Origin: Desulfobulbaceae bacterium BRH_c16a
GTDB lineage: Bacteria; Desulfobacterota; Desulfobulbia; Desulfobulbales; Desulfocapsaceae
Length of the DNA stretch: 64,000 nucleotides
Assembly (NCBI GenBank): GCA_000961725.1
Contig: LADS01000008.1
Span: forward strand, 113,184 to 177,183
Direction: 5' to 3'
Shown here: positions 55,437 through 63,247 of the stretch, piece by piece
Layout: each line of letters begins with the position of its first letter
Numbering within the stretch: position 1 is the stretch's first letter
Notes under the pieces: generated by a model
The model's database searches: none
Seen by the model: the letters and a program-made list of their open reading frames with translations, nothing else
What the model was told of the DNA's origin: nothing
Position numbers and translations under genes: made by a program

Positions 55437-55831
55437 TCAATAGAAGAAGAAAGGAACAACAAAATCAGAGTTAAAAGGAAAACAATAAATAAGAGTTTCT
55501 CTTAATCGTTTCAAAATCGCTCGGTTAAGCACAATCATAAAACGCACCCCTGAGCCCTCCCTCCTTCTTTTAATGAGCCCAGAGGGCCATTTAAAGGCTT
55601 TTAAAACTGTTTTTACAGGGAGCCGGAGGCTCCACTTGTTAGAATTTTTTCCCGCCGCCTTCCTTTGGCCTTTGCTTTGTGGCTCCTTCCCGAAACAACA
55701 TGTTAAAATTTCTCTGTTCCTCCATGTGAAGGATAGAAAAAGGTTTTGCAGGGTTAAAAAAAGGATAGAAAAGGTTAGATTCTAAAATCTGTATATAGCC
55801 TTTTGATTTTACAACAGAAAAAAAATTGATC

Positions 55832-56242
55832 GGCGGGATAAAACTACCGACTTTTGCCTCGACTTGCGGGATAAAACTACCTTGACCTGCGGGATAAAAC
55901 TACCGACCCCTCTGACCTGCGGGGTAAAACTACCGATATTTTTGCGACCTGCGGGGTAAAACTACCGACTTTTTTACGACCTGCGGGGTAAAACTACCGA
56001 CTTTTTTGTAACCTGCGGGGTAAAACTACCGCCGTTTCATGACCTGCGGAATAAAACTACCGCGACTTGCGGCATAAAACTACCGACCTGCGGGGTAAAA
56101 CTACCGCGACCTGCGGCATAAAACTACCGCCTCATGTCTGAAAACCCCACAAAGTCATGATGTCACAATGTAAGTGATTGTGATTTTGTGACTTTGTGTA
56201 ATATTGAATTTGTGTTCACGACCTGCGGGGTAAAACTACCGC
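55832..56242 (+). repeat. Iteron array of the replication origin (oriV), 12 repeats
   Basis: Twelve directly repeated units share the core CTGCGGGGTAAAACTACC (variants GCGGGATAA, GCGGAATAA, GCGGCATAA). Eleven lie in 55832-56130 at about 20-37 bp steps; the twelfth abuts the rep stop codon at 56222-56242. A very AT-rich stretch (55785-55830) borders the array and could be the melting region. The rep gene reads toward the array, so the iterons are at its 3' side. From 55437 to 55785 nothing else was recognised apart from a GGAGCC-GGA-GGCTCC hairpin near 55620. Confidence 0.9.
56148..56198. promoter_or_regulatory. Nested palindrome inside the origin
   Basis: CACAAAGTCA (56148-56157) is the exact complement of TGACTTTGTG (56189-56198), and within it TCACAAT (56163-56169) pairs with ATTGTGA (56177-56183). 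It separates iteron 11 from iteron 12. It could be a primosome site, a Rep dimer operator or a terminator for rep. Confidence 0.6.
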
Positions 56243-57271
56243 CTACCCTTCTTCCACCATCGACAGTCTCTTGTTTGACCGCTTGGTTTCACTAATAAAA
56301 TCATGATCTGGGAATAAATCGTATTTGGCGTCAACTATAGCGTTTCGAGGTCCTCGTACCACCTCGGCCTCATATCTCATCAAAACCTTTTCTTTAATTA
56401 ATTCCCGCAGCGACTCTTCAAGTTTCCGCTTATTGTCGTTAGCCTTTTTGCAATCAAGCAATCCACTGTCACGTGCGACCGATGACAGGGTTATGGTGTA
56501 CGACGACAGAAGACTTGCTTGGGTAAAATTGTGAGATAGTCTTTTATGCAGATATCTTGAGAGTTGCCCTTTCAAACGCATCATCAACCCGTAGTTATAT
56601 TGTCGGTATTTAATGCGCTGTATCCCTTCCGTGACCAATGCGCTAAAATCAACATACCAACGACTATCAGGGTTATTATTCAGATCTTCGCGAGTTACAG
56701 CCATGAGCGTAGTTAAGGGCGATGTTTCGTAGAAAGAATTTCCATCTGGAGAGGAAATTTGTACAGAGGTCCTTCTCAAAATCTTTAACGATTCCACAAC
56801 CTGATAATATGAAAAAGTATGCCCCTGCTCACTCAATTCTTTTCGCAACTGGTGAAGTGTGAACGACACTCCACTCCGATCTCCGTCTAAATAGCCATTG
56901 CCGACACCGCAGGCTAGTTTTCTTAAAACATCTTCAACAAGCTCCTCTCTTGCGCTCGGATAAAACTCTTTATCCTTACCATCTACGGTTAACCTTGCTG
57001 GTCGTAATGTCACGACCATCTCGTTTTTTCTAAAAACAAATTTTCTTTCGATTGTTGGTAAAAATCCATTTTTTCGAAGATCTTCTTGCGCGCGCTTCGT
57101 TATATAATATTTGGGAACAGCATCCCAAAGTTCGATTGTGTTTGACAGTGATAGCCGCTCATCTGGTGAGTTGCATAAAAAATCCTGAAAGAGAGATAAT
57201 TGTTTCGCATGGAAAGCTTGTGTGGCCGGTGGCATTGGATTTTCCGATTCTTTAATCAAAGCGTTCTCCAT
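56243..57271 (-). CDS. rep: Iteron-type plasmid replication initiator
   Basis: A 342-aa protein. The ATG at 57271 is preferred to a TTG at 57289. Two winged-helix-like regions are suggested by FTLHQLRKELSEQGHTFSYYQVVESLKILRRTSVQI (middle) and YGLMMRLKGQLSRYLHKRLSHNFTQASLLSSYTITL (C-terminal half). Initiators of this kind bind iterons and open the AT-rich region. The exact Rep family could not be named by eye. Upstream of the gene lies GGTATCA element E, whose first box is 28 bp from the start, so the promoter probably lies in or near it. Confidence 0.8.
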   Translation of the reverse strand: MENALIKESENPMPPATQAFHAKQLSLFQDFLCNSPDERLSLSNTIELWDAVPKYYITKRAQEDLRKNGFLPTIERKFVFRKNEMVVTLRPARLTVDGKDKEFYPSAREELVEDVLRKLACGVGNGYLDGDRSGVSFTLHQLRKELSEQGHTFSYYQVVESLKILRRTSVQISSPDGNSFYETSPLTTLMAVTREDLNNNPDSRWYVDFSALVTEGIQRIKYRQYNYGLMMRLKGQLSRYLHKRLSHNFTQASLLSSYTITLSSVARDSGLLDCKKANDNKRKLEESLRELIKEKVLMRYEAEVVRGPRNAIVDAKYDLFPDHDFISETKRSNKRLSMVEEG

Positions 57272-57298
57272 TACAGCTATGCTGTGCAAAAAAATCCG

Positions 57299-57458
57299 GT
57301 ATCAAAAACTCTTCCCGGGTTTGGTCCGGATCGTGCTTTCCGGTATCAAAAAAACAGCGGCCGGCGCTCCCCAGGACACCAACCTGATACCAAAATGTTT
57401 TCCAACAATCGCCGGCACCGGGTGGATATGGTGCCGGTTGCTTTGCTGGCCGGTATCA
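57299..57458 (+). repeat. GGTATCA four-box element, copy E
   Basis: Boxes begin at 57299 (GGTATCA), 57342 (GGTATCA), 57385 (TGATACC) and 57452 (GGTATCA), steps 43, 43 and 67 bp, with the CGCCGGCACCGG core near 57410-57421. It separates rep from the SLOG-type gene, and the stop codon of the latter is part of the fourth box (TGA of TGATACC read on the minus strand). Confidence 0.8.
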
Positions 57459-57917
57459 TTTAAAACACGTAAGCGCTTTTTTCATCACTTCAAAAACTAC
57501 GGCATAAATCTCTTTATCTTTGCTCGCAGATCGACCAGCAACATTTAAAACCTCTATCTGATTTTTATCAACCCAAAGTAATAAATCATCTGCTGCAGCA
57601 TCGACTGAATATTTGTTCATATCAAGATACAAGTATGGTTTTTTCCGATCAACAGCAATCTTTTTGGTCAACGAGGATCCTCCTGAGAGTTTACCGTGAA
57701 CAAATATTACAGTTCCGTCTGAATCAATAATATTTTGTTTCGTTCTCTTCGGATAACCATCGGTCGGCATTTCCTGAACCTGGTATCTTGCGTCTAAAGG
57801 CCCGGCTTCGGTTCGCCGCCCCTTCGGGATCCAACCGTCATAAGGAAACCCGCAAGCCATTGCCGCATCAATCCCGGCAATATCGGCCCCGGTTTGACAA
57901 CCTGAAACAATTTTCAT
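57456..57917 (-). CDS. SLOG-superfamily protein (YpsA / putative molybdenum carrier type)
   Basis: A 153-aa Rossmann-like protein. MKIVSGCQTGADIAGIDAA is the typical opening (usually SGGQTGVDRAAL), then PYDGWIPKGRRTEAGPLDARY, RTKQNIIDSDGTVIF and GGSSLTKKIA. The family is annotated as putative molybdenum carrier, and related SLOG domains bind nucleotide-derived ligands in stress and defence systems. The usual second glycine of the first motif is cysteine here. Its place in the leading region next to antirestriction genes suggests a role in establishment, which is only a guess. Confidence 0.8.
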   Translation of the reverse strand: MKIVSGCQTGADIAGIDAAMACGFPYDGWIPKGRRTEAGPLDARYQVQEMPTDGYPKRTKQNIIDSDGTVIFVHGKLSGGSSLTKKIAVDRKKPYLYLDMNKYSVDAAADDLLLWVDKNQIEVLNVAGRSASKDKEIYAVVFEVMKKALTCFK

Positions 57918-58417
57918 CAGCATAATTATCGACCAATAGACATTGAGCAAGGATCAGTCACACGTGAAAAGAATTGCCTCAAATTTGTTCAAATCGACCT
58001 CTTGCTGAGCTTGCCAAAGATCGTAATTATCCTGCATCAACAATCAGGGTATCGGCCCAAAACCTCCGAAAGCTTCAAGGCCTGCAGGAGAAATATCAGT
58101 TTTGCCGTTGAGTAGCCAGCTGAACAAATGAACCCTTTTAATAAATGCTTCTGGATGCAAAAGGCTATGTTGTTGAATCCACCATTAACTTATTGGCAAT
58201 CTTCATAATTAGCCACACTCCGGTTCTTTTACATCATTACGCTTTTACGTCATAACGGCATTGCGCTATTGTTATATAGCATAAATACGTAACAACTCAA
58301 TGTCATAAATACGATCATCTATAACCGCTTTATTTGACGACTAATATTCTTTCTGCGGTTGCAGTTGTTCCTTCCATCGCCGAAGGGAACACCTTGTCGA
58401 AGACAACATTTATAAAA

Positions 58418-58537
58418 GTTCCCGGAGTGGCCGCAGGTTGGCTCAGGGTGGATGACAGCAAAAAAGAGAATCAAAGGGAAAGCATTTTGACCGATCAAAG
58501 AGAGGATAAGGGAACAAAGGGGGGCCACTCCGGGAAC
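58418..58537. other. Perfect 15-bp inverted repeat spanning 120 bp
   Basis: GTTCCCGGAGTGGCC (58418-58432) is exactly complementary to GGCCACTCCGGGAAC (58523-58537), with a 90-nt purine-rich (A/G) loop between. In single-stranded DNA or RNA this would form a stable stem. The purpose is unknown; a structured RNA, a recombination relic or a single-strand initiation site are possible. Confidence 0.55.
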
Positions 58538-58571
58538 TGCTGTAGATTCGCCCGTAGGGCGTGAACTTTCG

Positions 58572-58606
58572 AGCCCCCGGTTCAACTGTTTCTGATCCGG
58601 GGGGCT
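58572..58606 (-). terminator. GC-rich hairpin after the ArdC gene
   Basis: AGCCCCCGG (58572-58580) pairs with CCGGGGGGCT (58597-58606), with one extra G. It lies 7 bp after the stop of the minus-strand ArdC gene. No clear T-run follows in the leftward direction. Confidence 0.5.
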
Positions 58607-58612
58607 GCTTGC

Positions 58613-59467
58613 TTATTCTTGCTCCGTGAAGTTTCTGTTTAAAATATAGTCTGCTGCCCGTTGGGCGGCCGCTGCAGCGTTTATGACCATCTTTTTGTCT
58701 TCTTTGAGTTTTGCAGACCAACTCTGTAAATATGCTGCTGAATTTTCAACGGTGGCGGGAAGTATGCCCGACTCGCCACAAAGAAAAGCGGCGGTCATCT
58801 CTGCAACGAGCTCCTCTTTGCTGTAATCTTCCGAACCGAACCGACTGCACGCCTGGACCTCTTTTCTTGCAAGTCTGCTCACGTGGCCAGTGCTGTGACC
58901 AAGTTCATGAAAAAGGACGCAATAAAACTTTTCTGCCTCGTCAAAGTCTTGAAAATATGGCATTTGAACAGAATCTTTTCCGGGGTAATAGCAGGCTTTA
59001 TTCCCTCCAGCTTCTTCAATTATCGGTCGATTTTGCATCTCTGAAACAATTTTCTCGGCTTCCGCTATTGGTTCGAGTTCTACTGTTTCCGGTTCCTGCG
59101 GGGCCTCAACGCCTTCTATTTGGTCCAGATTAAAAACCGTGTAATATCGCAGCATAAAAACCTTTTTATCCTTCCCTGTCTCGGTATCTTGAGTCAAAAA
59201 CGGCTTCCAAAAAACGATCTGTTTCCCTTTTTCCCTTTTGCGAACCATTCCGCCTTTCTCCTTTGCTTGTTTGAAACTCAGCCACCAGGGCGAGGAAAAA
59301 CCAGAACAAGATAAAAGAAAAACATTTATCCCCCGATACTGTTTTCCCGTGATGAGATTTCTGTGGGCACTTCTCGCATTCCACGGTTTTTTCCAAGGAA
59401 TAACGCCTTGTGACATTATTTCAAGAATCTGCTCGGTGATGATTTCATATACATTCGGATTTCCCAT
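58613..59467 (-). CDS. ardC: ArdC-like antirestriction protein (ssDNA-binding domain plus metallopeptidase)
   Basis: A 284-aa protein. The ATG at 59467 follows GGGAGG; an upstream in-frame start is unlikely. The N-terminal domain (about residues 1-130: NVYEIITEQILEIMSQGVIPWKKPW, ITGKQYRGINVFLL, FLTFKQA-like SFKQAKEKGG) is the ArdC single-stranded-DNA-binding fold. The C-terminal domain has a zinc HELGH at about 185-189 (FHELGHSTGH) and a distal E (ELVAEMTAAFLC). ArdC shields incoming single-stranded plasmid DNA from restriction. It lies behind a copy of the 740-bp block and on the strand templated by the T-strand. Confidence 0.93.
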   Translation of the reverse strand: MGNPNVYEIITEQILEIMSQGVIPWKKPWNARSAHRNLITGKQYRGINVFLLSCSGFSSPWWLSFKQAKEKGGMVRKREKGKQIVFWKPFLTQDTETGKDKKVFMLRYYTVFNLDQIEGVEAPQEPETVELEPIAEAEKIVSEMQNRPIIEEAGGNKACYYPGKDSVQMPYFQDFDEAEKFYCVLFHELGHSTGHVSRLARKEVQACSRFGSEDYSKEELVAEMTAAFLCGESGILPATVENSAAYLQSWSAKLKEDKKMVINAAAAAQRAADYILNRNFTEQE

Positions 59468-59575
59468 TTTCAAACCTCCCTGGTAGTTGTTCACCCGTTA
59501 GCATCTTGGCGAGTCACGGGCGGATTGAGCATCAGCGTTTAATGCTCCACTAAACTTAACAGCTTGTTATCTTGA

Positions 59576-60317
59576 CCTTTTCAACATGTTTCCCCAGGTT
59601 TCTAAAACCTGGCTCCCAGAGGGAAAGAGCTTTTCCGAGAGAGCTTTCAAAAAAACGTAACCAACGGGCGCGTTTTCTTTGGAAGCTGCAAAAGAACGAA
59701 GTGACCAGGGGCCGTTAAGAGGATGCAAGGGCGGGATTGAAGTCCTTTTTTTCAGTGCTTTTCTGAAAAAAATCTCAATCCCCTCGCCTTGGCCCTTGCA
59801 TCCTCTTAGGCCCCGCAGCTACCGATCAAGCGCTCTTTGCTTGACTGACTAAGCTGTTGGCTGTGGGCTGTTGTGGTGGTTGTCGACGTCAGTCTGTGGG
59901 CTATAACTGACCGAAGGGAAGGCATCGCACACCTGACTTAAAATGCCCAATCAAGAAGGATGTAACTGTGCGGGGTATGTTTCCTGCGGACGCTGTCACC
60001 GCGGGAATAAATTCCACGGCACAACAGAAAAGAACCTGAAAATTCAAGGATAAGAGAGACAAAACTCTGAAAATAATTCGCAGAAATAAAGCTGGAGGAT
60101 CGGCGCCGGCCGACTCGCCTTTTATCGCCAGCGGTGGCTGCAGCGCAGCGGAAAACGACGGAAATGAGATGAGGAAAGAGCGCGACGGCAGGGGATCGGA
60201 AGCCGATCGACAACCAAAAACAAAAAGAGATGTTTCTCCTTATTCCGGTATCAAAATCGTTCCCCGGGGTTTCTCCTGATCGCGCTTTCAGGTATCAAAA
60301 AAGCAGCTGCAGGCACG
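59576..60317 (-). repeat. 740-bp direct repeat, copy 2
   Basis: Nearly identical to 3126-3864 with scattered substitutions and small indels. It lies upstream of the ArdC gene in the same orientation and distance as copy 1 lies upstream of the methyltransferase gene. The 110 bp between repeat and start codon are also partly similar (a GTCACG-GCGG and AGCAT-AGCGT block in both). No conserved protein frame is present. Confidence 0.88.
59708..59814 (-). promoter_or_regulatory. Long hairpin, candidate single-stranded-DNA promoter (copy 2)
   Basis: It has the same arms as at 3258-3362: GGGGCC with GGCCCC, the 16-bp AAGAGGATGCAAGGGC arm with its complement, GGGATTGA with TCAATCCC, and the T-rich tip. 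Two extra bases occur in the right arm (ATCTCAATCCC). The outer stems are kept, indicating that the fold is maintained. Confidence 0.6.
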
Positions 60318-60406
60318 CCCTAGCGAACCTAATTGATACCAAATGTTTTCCAACCATCGCCGGCGCCGGTCAGACCTCGCGCACCTGGTCCGGCTGGCTG
60401 GAATCA
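60247..60406 (+). repeat. GGTATCA four-box element, copy F
   Basis: Boxes begin at 60247 (GGTATCA), 60291 (GGTATCA), 60334 (TGATACC) and 60400 (degenerate GGAATCA), steps 44, 43 and 66 bp, with CATCGCCGGCGCCGGTC at 60356-60372. The first two boxes are part of the 740-bp repeat. From 60407 to 60621 there is only the probable promoter region of the HU/IHF gene. Confidence 0.8.
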
Positions 60407-60621
60407 TTGCAACCCTGGGCAAACTTGGTGGCCCTCCGGAGACCATTATAAGTTGTGATAAACCCTTCTCTTCGGTAAGTGCAGGGCAGAACAACAGCAA
60501 ACAGCTTAGTCGTAAATATATTCTAAATTTACAAGCACTTGATTGATTTTTTCACTTTTAAGGAATATGATCATCGAAAGGTATCTAACGGGTTTTAAAA
60601 GCAAATATATGGAGAAAACGA

Positions 60622-60912
60622 ATGACTCTCACCAAAGCAGATATTGTCGAGAAGGTATATGCCGCTCATGGAAGGATGACCAGGATCCAAGCTGTTGAGG
60701 CAGTCGAAGCTTTTCTGCGCCTGTCTAAAAGTACCCTTATAGAGGGATCGAACCTGAGGCTTAGCGGCTTCGGAAAATTCAATATCAGAGACAAGAACCC
60801 TCGAAGGGGACGAAACCCCAAAACCGGCGATGATCTGACACTCGATGCCAGAAGAGTTGTCACATTCAAACCATCGGGGAAATTAAAAGCGAAGATTAAC
60901 GAAGGTTCTTGA
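60622..60912 (+). CDS. HU/IHF-family DNA-bending protein
   Basis: A 96-aa protein with GGAGAAAACGA before the start. MTLTKADIVEKVYAAHGRMTRIQA opens the helical dimer domain, and GRNPKTGDDLTLDARRVVTFKPSGKLK is the DNA-binding arm, closest to IhfA (NP in the arm tip, ARRVVTFKPS). Plasmid-encoded HU/IHF proteins can assist oriT and origin complexes or silence plasmid genes. It is the first of a rightward gene series. Confidence 0.95.
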   Translation: MTLTKADIVEKVYAAHGRMTRIQAVEAVEAFLRLSKSTLIEGSNLRLSGFGKFNIRDKNPRRGRNPKTGDDLTLDARRVVTFKPSGKLKAKINEGS

Positions 60913-61102
60913 TTCCTTTCGGCGGAGGTCTGGAAAACTGCTGCCCTTGTTTTCAGTTCCAGGATTCGTGTGTTGACGACTGGGTAATGAAACCGGATAT
61001 AACCACCCCCAACCTAATTGTCTTTATCAATGATCTCTGCTTCATCGATCAAGACACGGTGAATCAAACTTCGTGCGCAGCCAGGAAAGGGAGAGAAAAA
61101 AC

Positions 61103-61285
61103 ATGAAAAGAAAAATTGTTCATGAATGGAGAAATTGGCTTCTCGAGTATGTCTGTGATGAAGAATATGAATTATCTCAAAAAGACAATCTATCAGTTCT
61201 CCACAAGATTGTTGCCAAGAATGACATAGATGCGGAAAACCAATGCCAACAGATCATTAAACATGCCAAAGAAGCAGAAAATTGA
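61103..61285 (+). CDS. Small protein of unknown function (60 aa)
   Basis: It starts at ATG 61103, preceded by GGGAGAG. The sequence is charged and helical (MKRKIVHEWRNWLLEYVCDEEYEL, ending IIKHAKEAEN). No signal peptide or known motif is visible. It may belong with the following small genes in one rightward operon. The 190 bp before it contain no other recognised gene. Confidence 0.45.
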   Translation: MKRKIVHEWRNWLLEYVCDEEYELSQKDNLSVLHKIVAKNDIDAENQCQQIIKHAKEAEN

Positions 61286-61368
61286 TGATCATTTTGTCCA
61301 TTGTTGATGACCAACCTCAAACCAGTGTACCTTGATATCGATGTGTCCGAAAAGGATTTAAGGAAGGT

Positions 61369-61608
61369 GTGATTTTGAAAGATATGTTCCCGGCCAAATG
61401 TGCCATTTGCGGTCAAGTGATTGCCCATCCCACAGAAGCATATTTTTTCCCGAAGGCGCAGTTGGTAACCCATCAAGTCTGCTTTGTAGAGTTAGCACAT
61501 AAGTGCTTGTCCCCACCTCTAGATCCCGCAGTTTTCGATATTTTCAGAACATTAGGATTGATTGACGACGAACAAGACGTTCAAGAGCCTGAGGTGATTA
61601 TCCATTAG
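61369..61608 (+). CDS. Small CxxC protein of unknown function (about 79 aa)
   Basis: The probable start is GTG 61369 or TTG 61375, both just after AAGGAAGG; an ATG at 61384 is too far from that site. CAICG and a later HQVCF suggest a small metal-binding fold. The rest is acidic at the C-terminus (DDEQDVQEPE). It ends 5 bp before the ParB-like gene. Confidence 0.45.
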   Translation: MILKDMFPAKCAICGQVIAHPTEAYFFPKAQLVTHQVCFVELAHKCLSPPLDPAVFDIFRTLGLIDDEQDVQEPEVIIH

Positions 61609-61613
61609 ATAAT

Positions 61614-62036
61614 ATGAGAAAAATATTGAAAGCCGATAAAGATTTCACGCCATGCCCCGCTGATATTGGTGATGAGCTGTACCCCAATGGAATTTTCGAG
61701 TTTAATATCTCAAAAATTCTCGAGTATATACATAAAGACCCTGCTGGCATTACTCTCGAGGAAGTCGCGGTAAGTGATTTTTTCAGGGGTTTTTCTTCTA
61801 TCAACGAGTCTCATATGGACTCGGTTGAGCTTTCAATGCCGGTAATATTGGCTGAAATTTCTCCTGAACAATACAACTTGATTGATGGCCACCACAGAAT
61901 GGAAAAAGCGCGTAGGACGGGAGTCAAAAGCATACTCGCGTACAAGCTGAACGTTGAGCAGCACATGAAATTTTTGACCAGCAAAAAGGCATACTTAATC
62001 TACGTTGAATACTGGAACAGCAAACTGAAAAAGTGA
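61614..62036 (+). CDS. ParB/Srx-like domain protein
   Basis: A 140-aa protein. EISPEQYNLIDGHHRMEKARRTGVKSILAYKL contains the (D/N)GxHR box of the ParB N-terminal/sulfiredoxin fold, in which a nucleotide is bound. It lacks the helix-turn-helix of true ParB. Stand-alone domains of this type occur as plasmid nucleases or regulators. It is 5 bp after the CxxC gene, suggesting one operon. Confidence 0.7.
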   Translation: MRKILKADKDFTPCPADIGDELYPNGIFEFNISKILEYIHKDPAGITLEEVAVSDFFRGFSSINESHMDSVELSMPVILAEISPEQYNLIDGHHRMEKARRTGVKSILAYKLNVEQHMKFLTSKKAYLIYVEYWNSKLKK

Positions 62037-62055
62037 AAAGAGGGTCGGCTGCCCC

Positions 62056-62349
62056 ATGTCCAGGGAGTGGTGTAGCGGCAAAAAACGGGGGAAATCAAAA
62101 TTGCCAAGATCTATGAAAAAGTCTGATGATCCATATACAATCGTGAGGCGGATTGATTGGATACGGAACCATTTGTTGTATGGTCAATCTTTCAACAGCA
62201 CTGATGTGGTTGCAGAATTTAATGTCTCAGCCAGGACGGCACATCGAGATATTCGTTTTGTTCGCGAAGAGTATTTTGGTGATCAATTGAAATATGACAT
62301 CGTAACGCGGTCATACTATTTGAACTATACCGCCCAAAAGGTCTCATGA
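62056..62349 (+). CDS. Putative helix-turn-helix regulator
   Basis: A 97-aa basic protein. VVRRIDWIRNHLLYGQSFNSTDVVAEFNVSARTAHRDIRFVREEY-like order fits a DeoR/HTH_11-type winged helix (helix FNSTDVVAEF, recognition helix SARTAHRDI). The start is uncertain: ATG 62056 and ATG 62113 both lack a good ribosome site. It may control the small-gene operon. Confidence 0.6.
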   Translation: MSREWCSGKKRGKSKLPRSMKKSDDPYTIVRRIDWIRNHLLYGQSFNSTDVVAEFNVSARTAHRDIRFVREEYFGDQLKYDIVTRSYYLNYTAQKVS

Positions 62350-62399
62350 TTGCGGGAGCTAGAGAGTTAAATTGATTTAAGGAATAAGGATGTAGCGCT

Positions 62400-63101
62400 A
62401 TGAATAGAATGAAATGTTTGCTGATACACCTCATCATCCTTCTCTTATTATTGCCAGCAGGCCTCTCTTTCTCACAAACAATCACCGGCAAAGTAATTTC
62501 AGTTGCTGATGGCGACACAATAACGATCCTCACCTCAAATAAAGAACAGATCAAATTAAGATTATCTGGTGTCGATACCCCGGAAGGTGGTCAAGCATGG
62601 GGGCAAAAAGCGAAGGCCTTCACCTCATCCATGGTAAAAGGAAAACAAGTAAGAGTCGAGCCAAAGACCATTGATCGATATGGAAGAACTGTGGCCATAG
62701 TCTTCGTTAATGGTAAGAATTTAAACGAACAAATAGTGGCGTATGGTCATGGTTGGGTCTACAGGAATTACTGCAAGGCAAGTTATTGTGATAACTGGCT
62801 GAAACTTGAGGCTACTGCTCGTGATGCTCAGGTTGGTCTATGGGCAGACAAAAGCAATATTACCCCACCATGGGAGTGGCGACAGCAACAGAGAAATAGC
62901 AACAATGCTGCCAGCGTTAGGGGTGGAAATAAATCATATTTGACCGGTAATTCAGGGTCCTATCACGGAAACATCAAGAGCCATGTTTTCCATGGTTCAG
63001 GATGTCAGCATTATAATTGCAAAAATTGTACTGTGAGGTTTGGATCGATTCAAGAAGCTATTGGTTCTGGATATCATGGGCATAGAGATTGTGTTAAGTG
63101 A
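62400..63101 (+). CDS. Exported thermonuclease-family protein with C-terminal zinc-finger-like domain
   Basis: A 233-aa protein. A signal peptide (about residues 1-25) precedes an SNase domain: GKVISVADGDTITIL, LRLSGVDTPEGGQAWGQKA (catalytic R and E region) and DRYGRTVAIVFVNGKNLN. The C-terminal 50 residues, with FHGSGCQHYNCKNCTVRF and GYHGHRDC, resemble the Ada-type metal-binding domain. Exported nucleases of this type occur on conjugative plasmids; a role in clearing extracellular or periplasmic DNA is inferred. Confidence 0.88.
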   Translation: MNRMKCLLIHLIILLLLLPAGLSFSQTITGKVISVADGDTITILTSNKEQIKLRLSGVDTPEGGQAWGQKAKAFTSSMVKGKQVRVEPKTIDRYGRTVAIVFVNGKNLNEQIVAYGHGWVYRNYCKASYCDNWLKLEATARDAQVGLWADKSNITPPWEWRQQQRNSNNAASVRGGNKSYLTGNSGSYHGNIKSHVFHGSGCQHYNCKNCTVRFGSIQEAIGSGYHGHRDCVK

Positions 63102-63247
63102 CCCTGTAGATAAACAGGCTTAAATAGGGGTAAATTATAAGCTCCATTCGGATCACTGAGAAATTCCAAACAAGACTGGCTTCAATAACCGGGACATGAA
63201 CATGGATTTGGTATAAGTGCCCACCCCCCAGCCAAATGCGATACGCA
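63102..63247. other. Short gap at the end of the plasmid genes
   Basis: No gene or clear terminator was seen between the nuclease and the convergent histidine kinase gene. Confidence 0.3.

Larger units (their letters stand above)
57918..58612. other. Gap of ~695 bp before the ArdC gene, with inverted repeats
   Basis: No intact gene. Minus-strand scraps (KRVHLFSWLLNGKTDISPAGLEAFGGFG near 58060-58160; MQDNYDLWQAQQEVDLNKF near 57960-58040) suggest a degraded small gene. At 58235-58320 an AT-rich patch has repeated TACG/ATAAATACG motifs and a GCATTGCGC stretch that echo the dif-like patch at 1289-1348. The inverted repeats at 58418-58537 and 58572-58606 follow. Confidence 0.4.

Noticed and set aside
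55832..56242. Regular short repeats resembling a CRISPR array
   Set aside because: The repeats are ~20 bp with spacers of only 0-17 bp that are often alike, no cas genes are near, and rep is adjacent. They are iterons.
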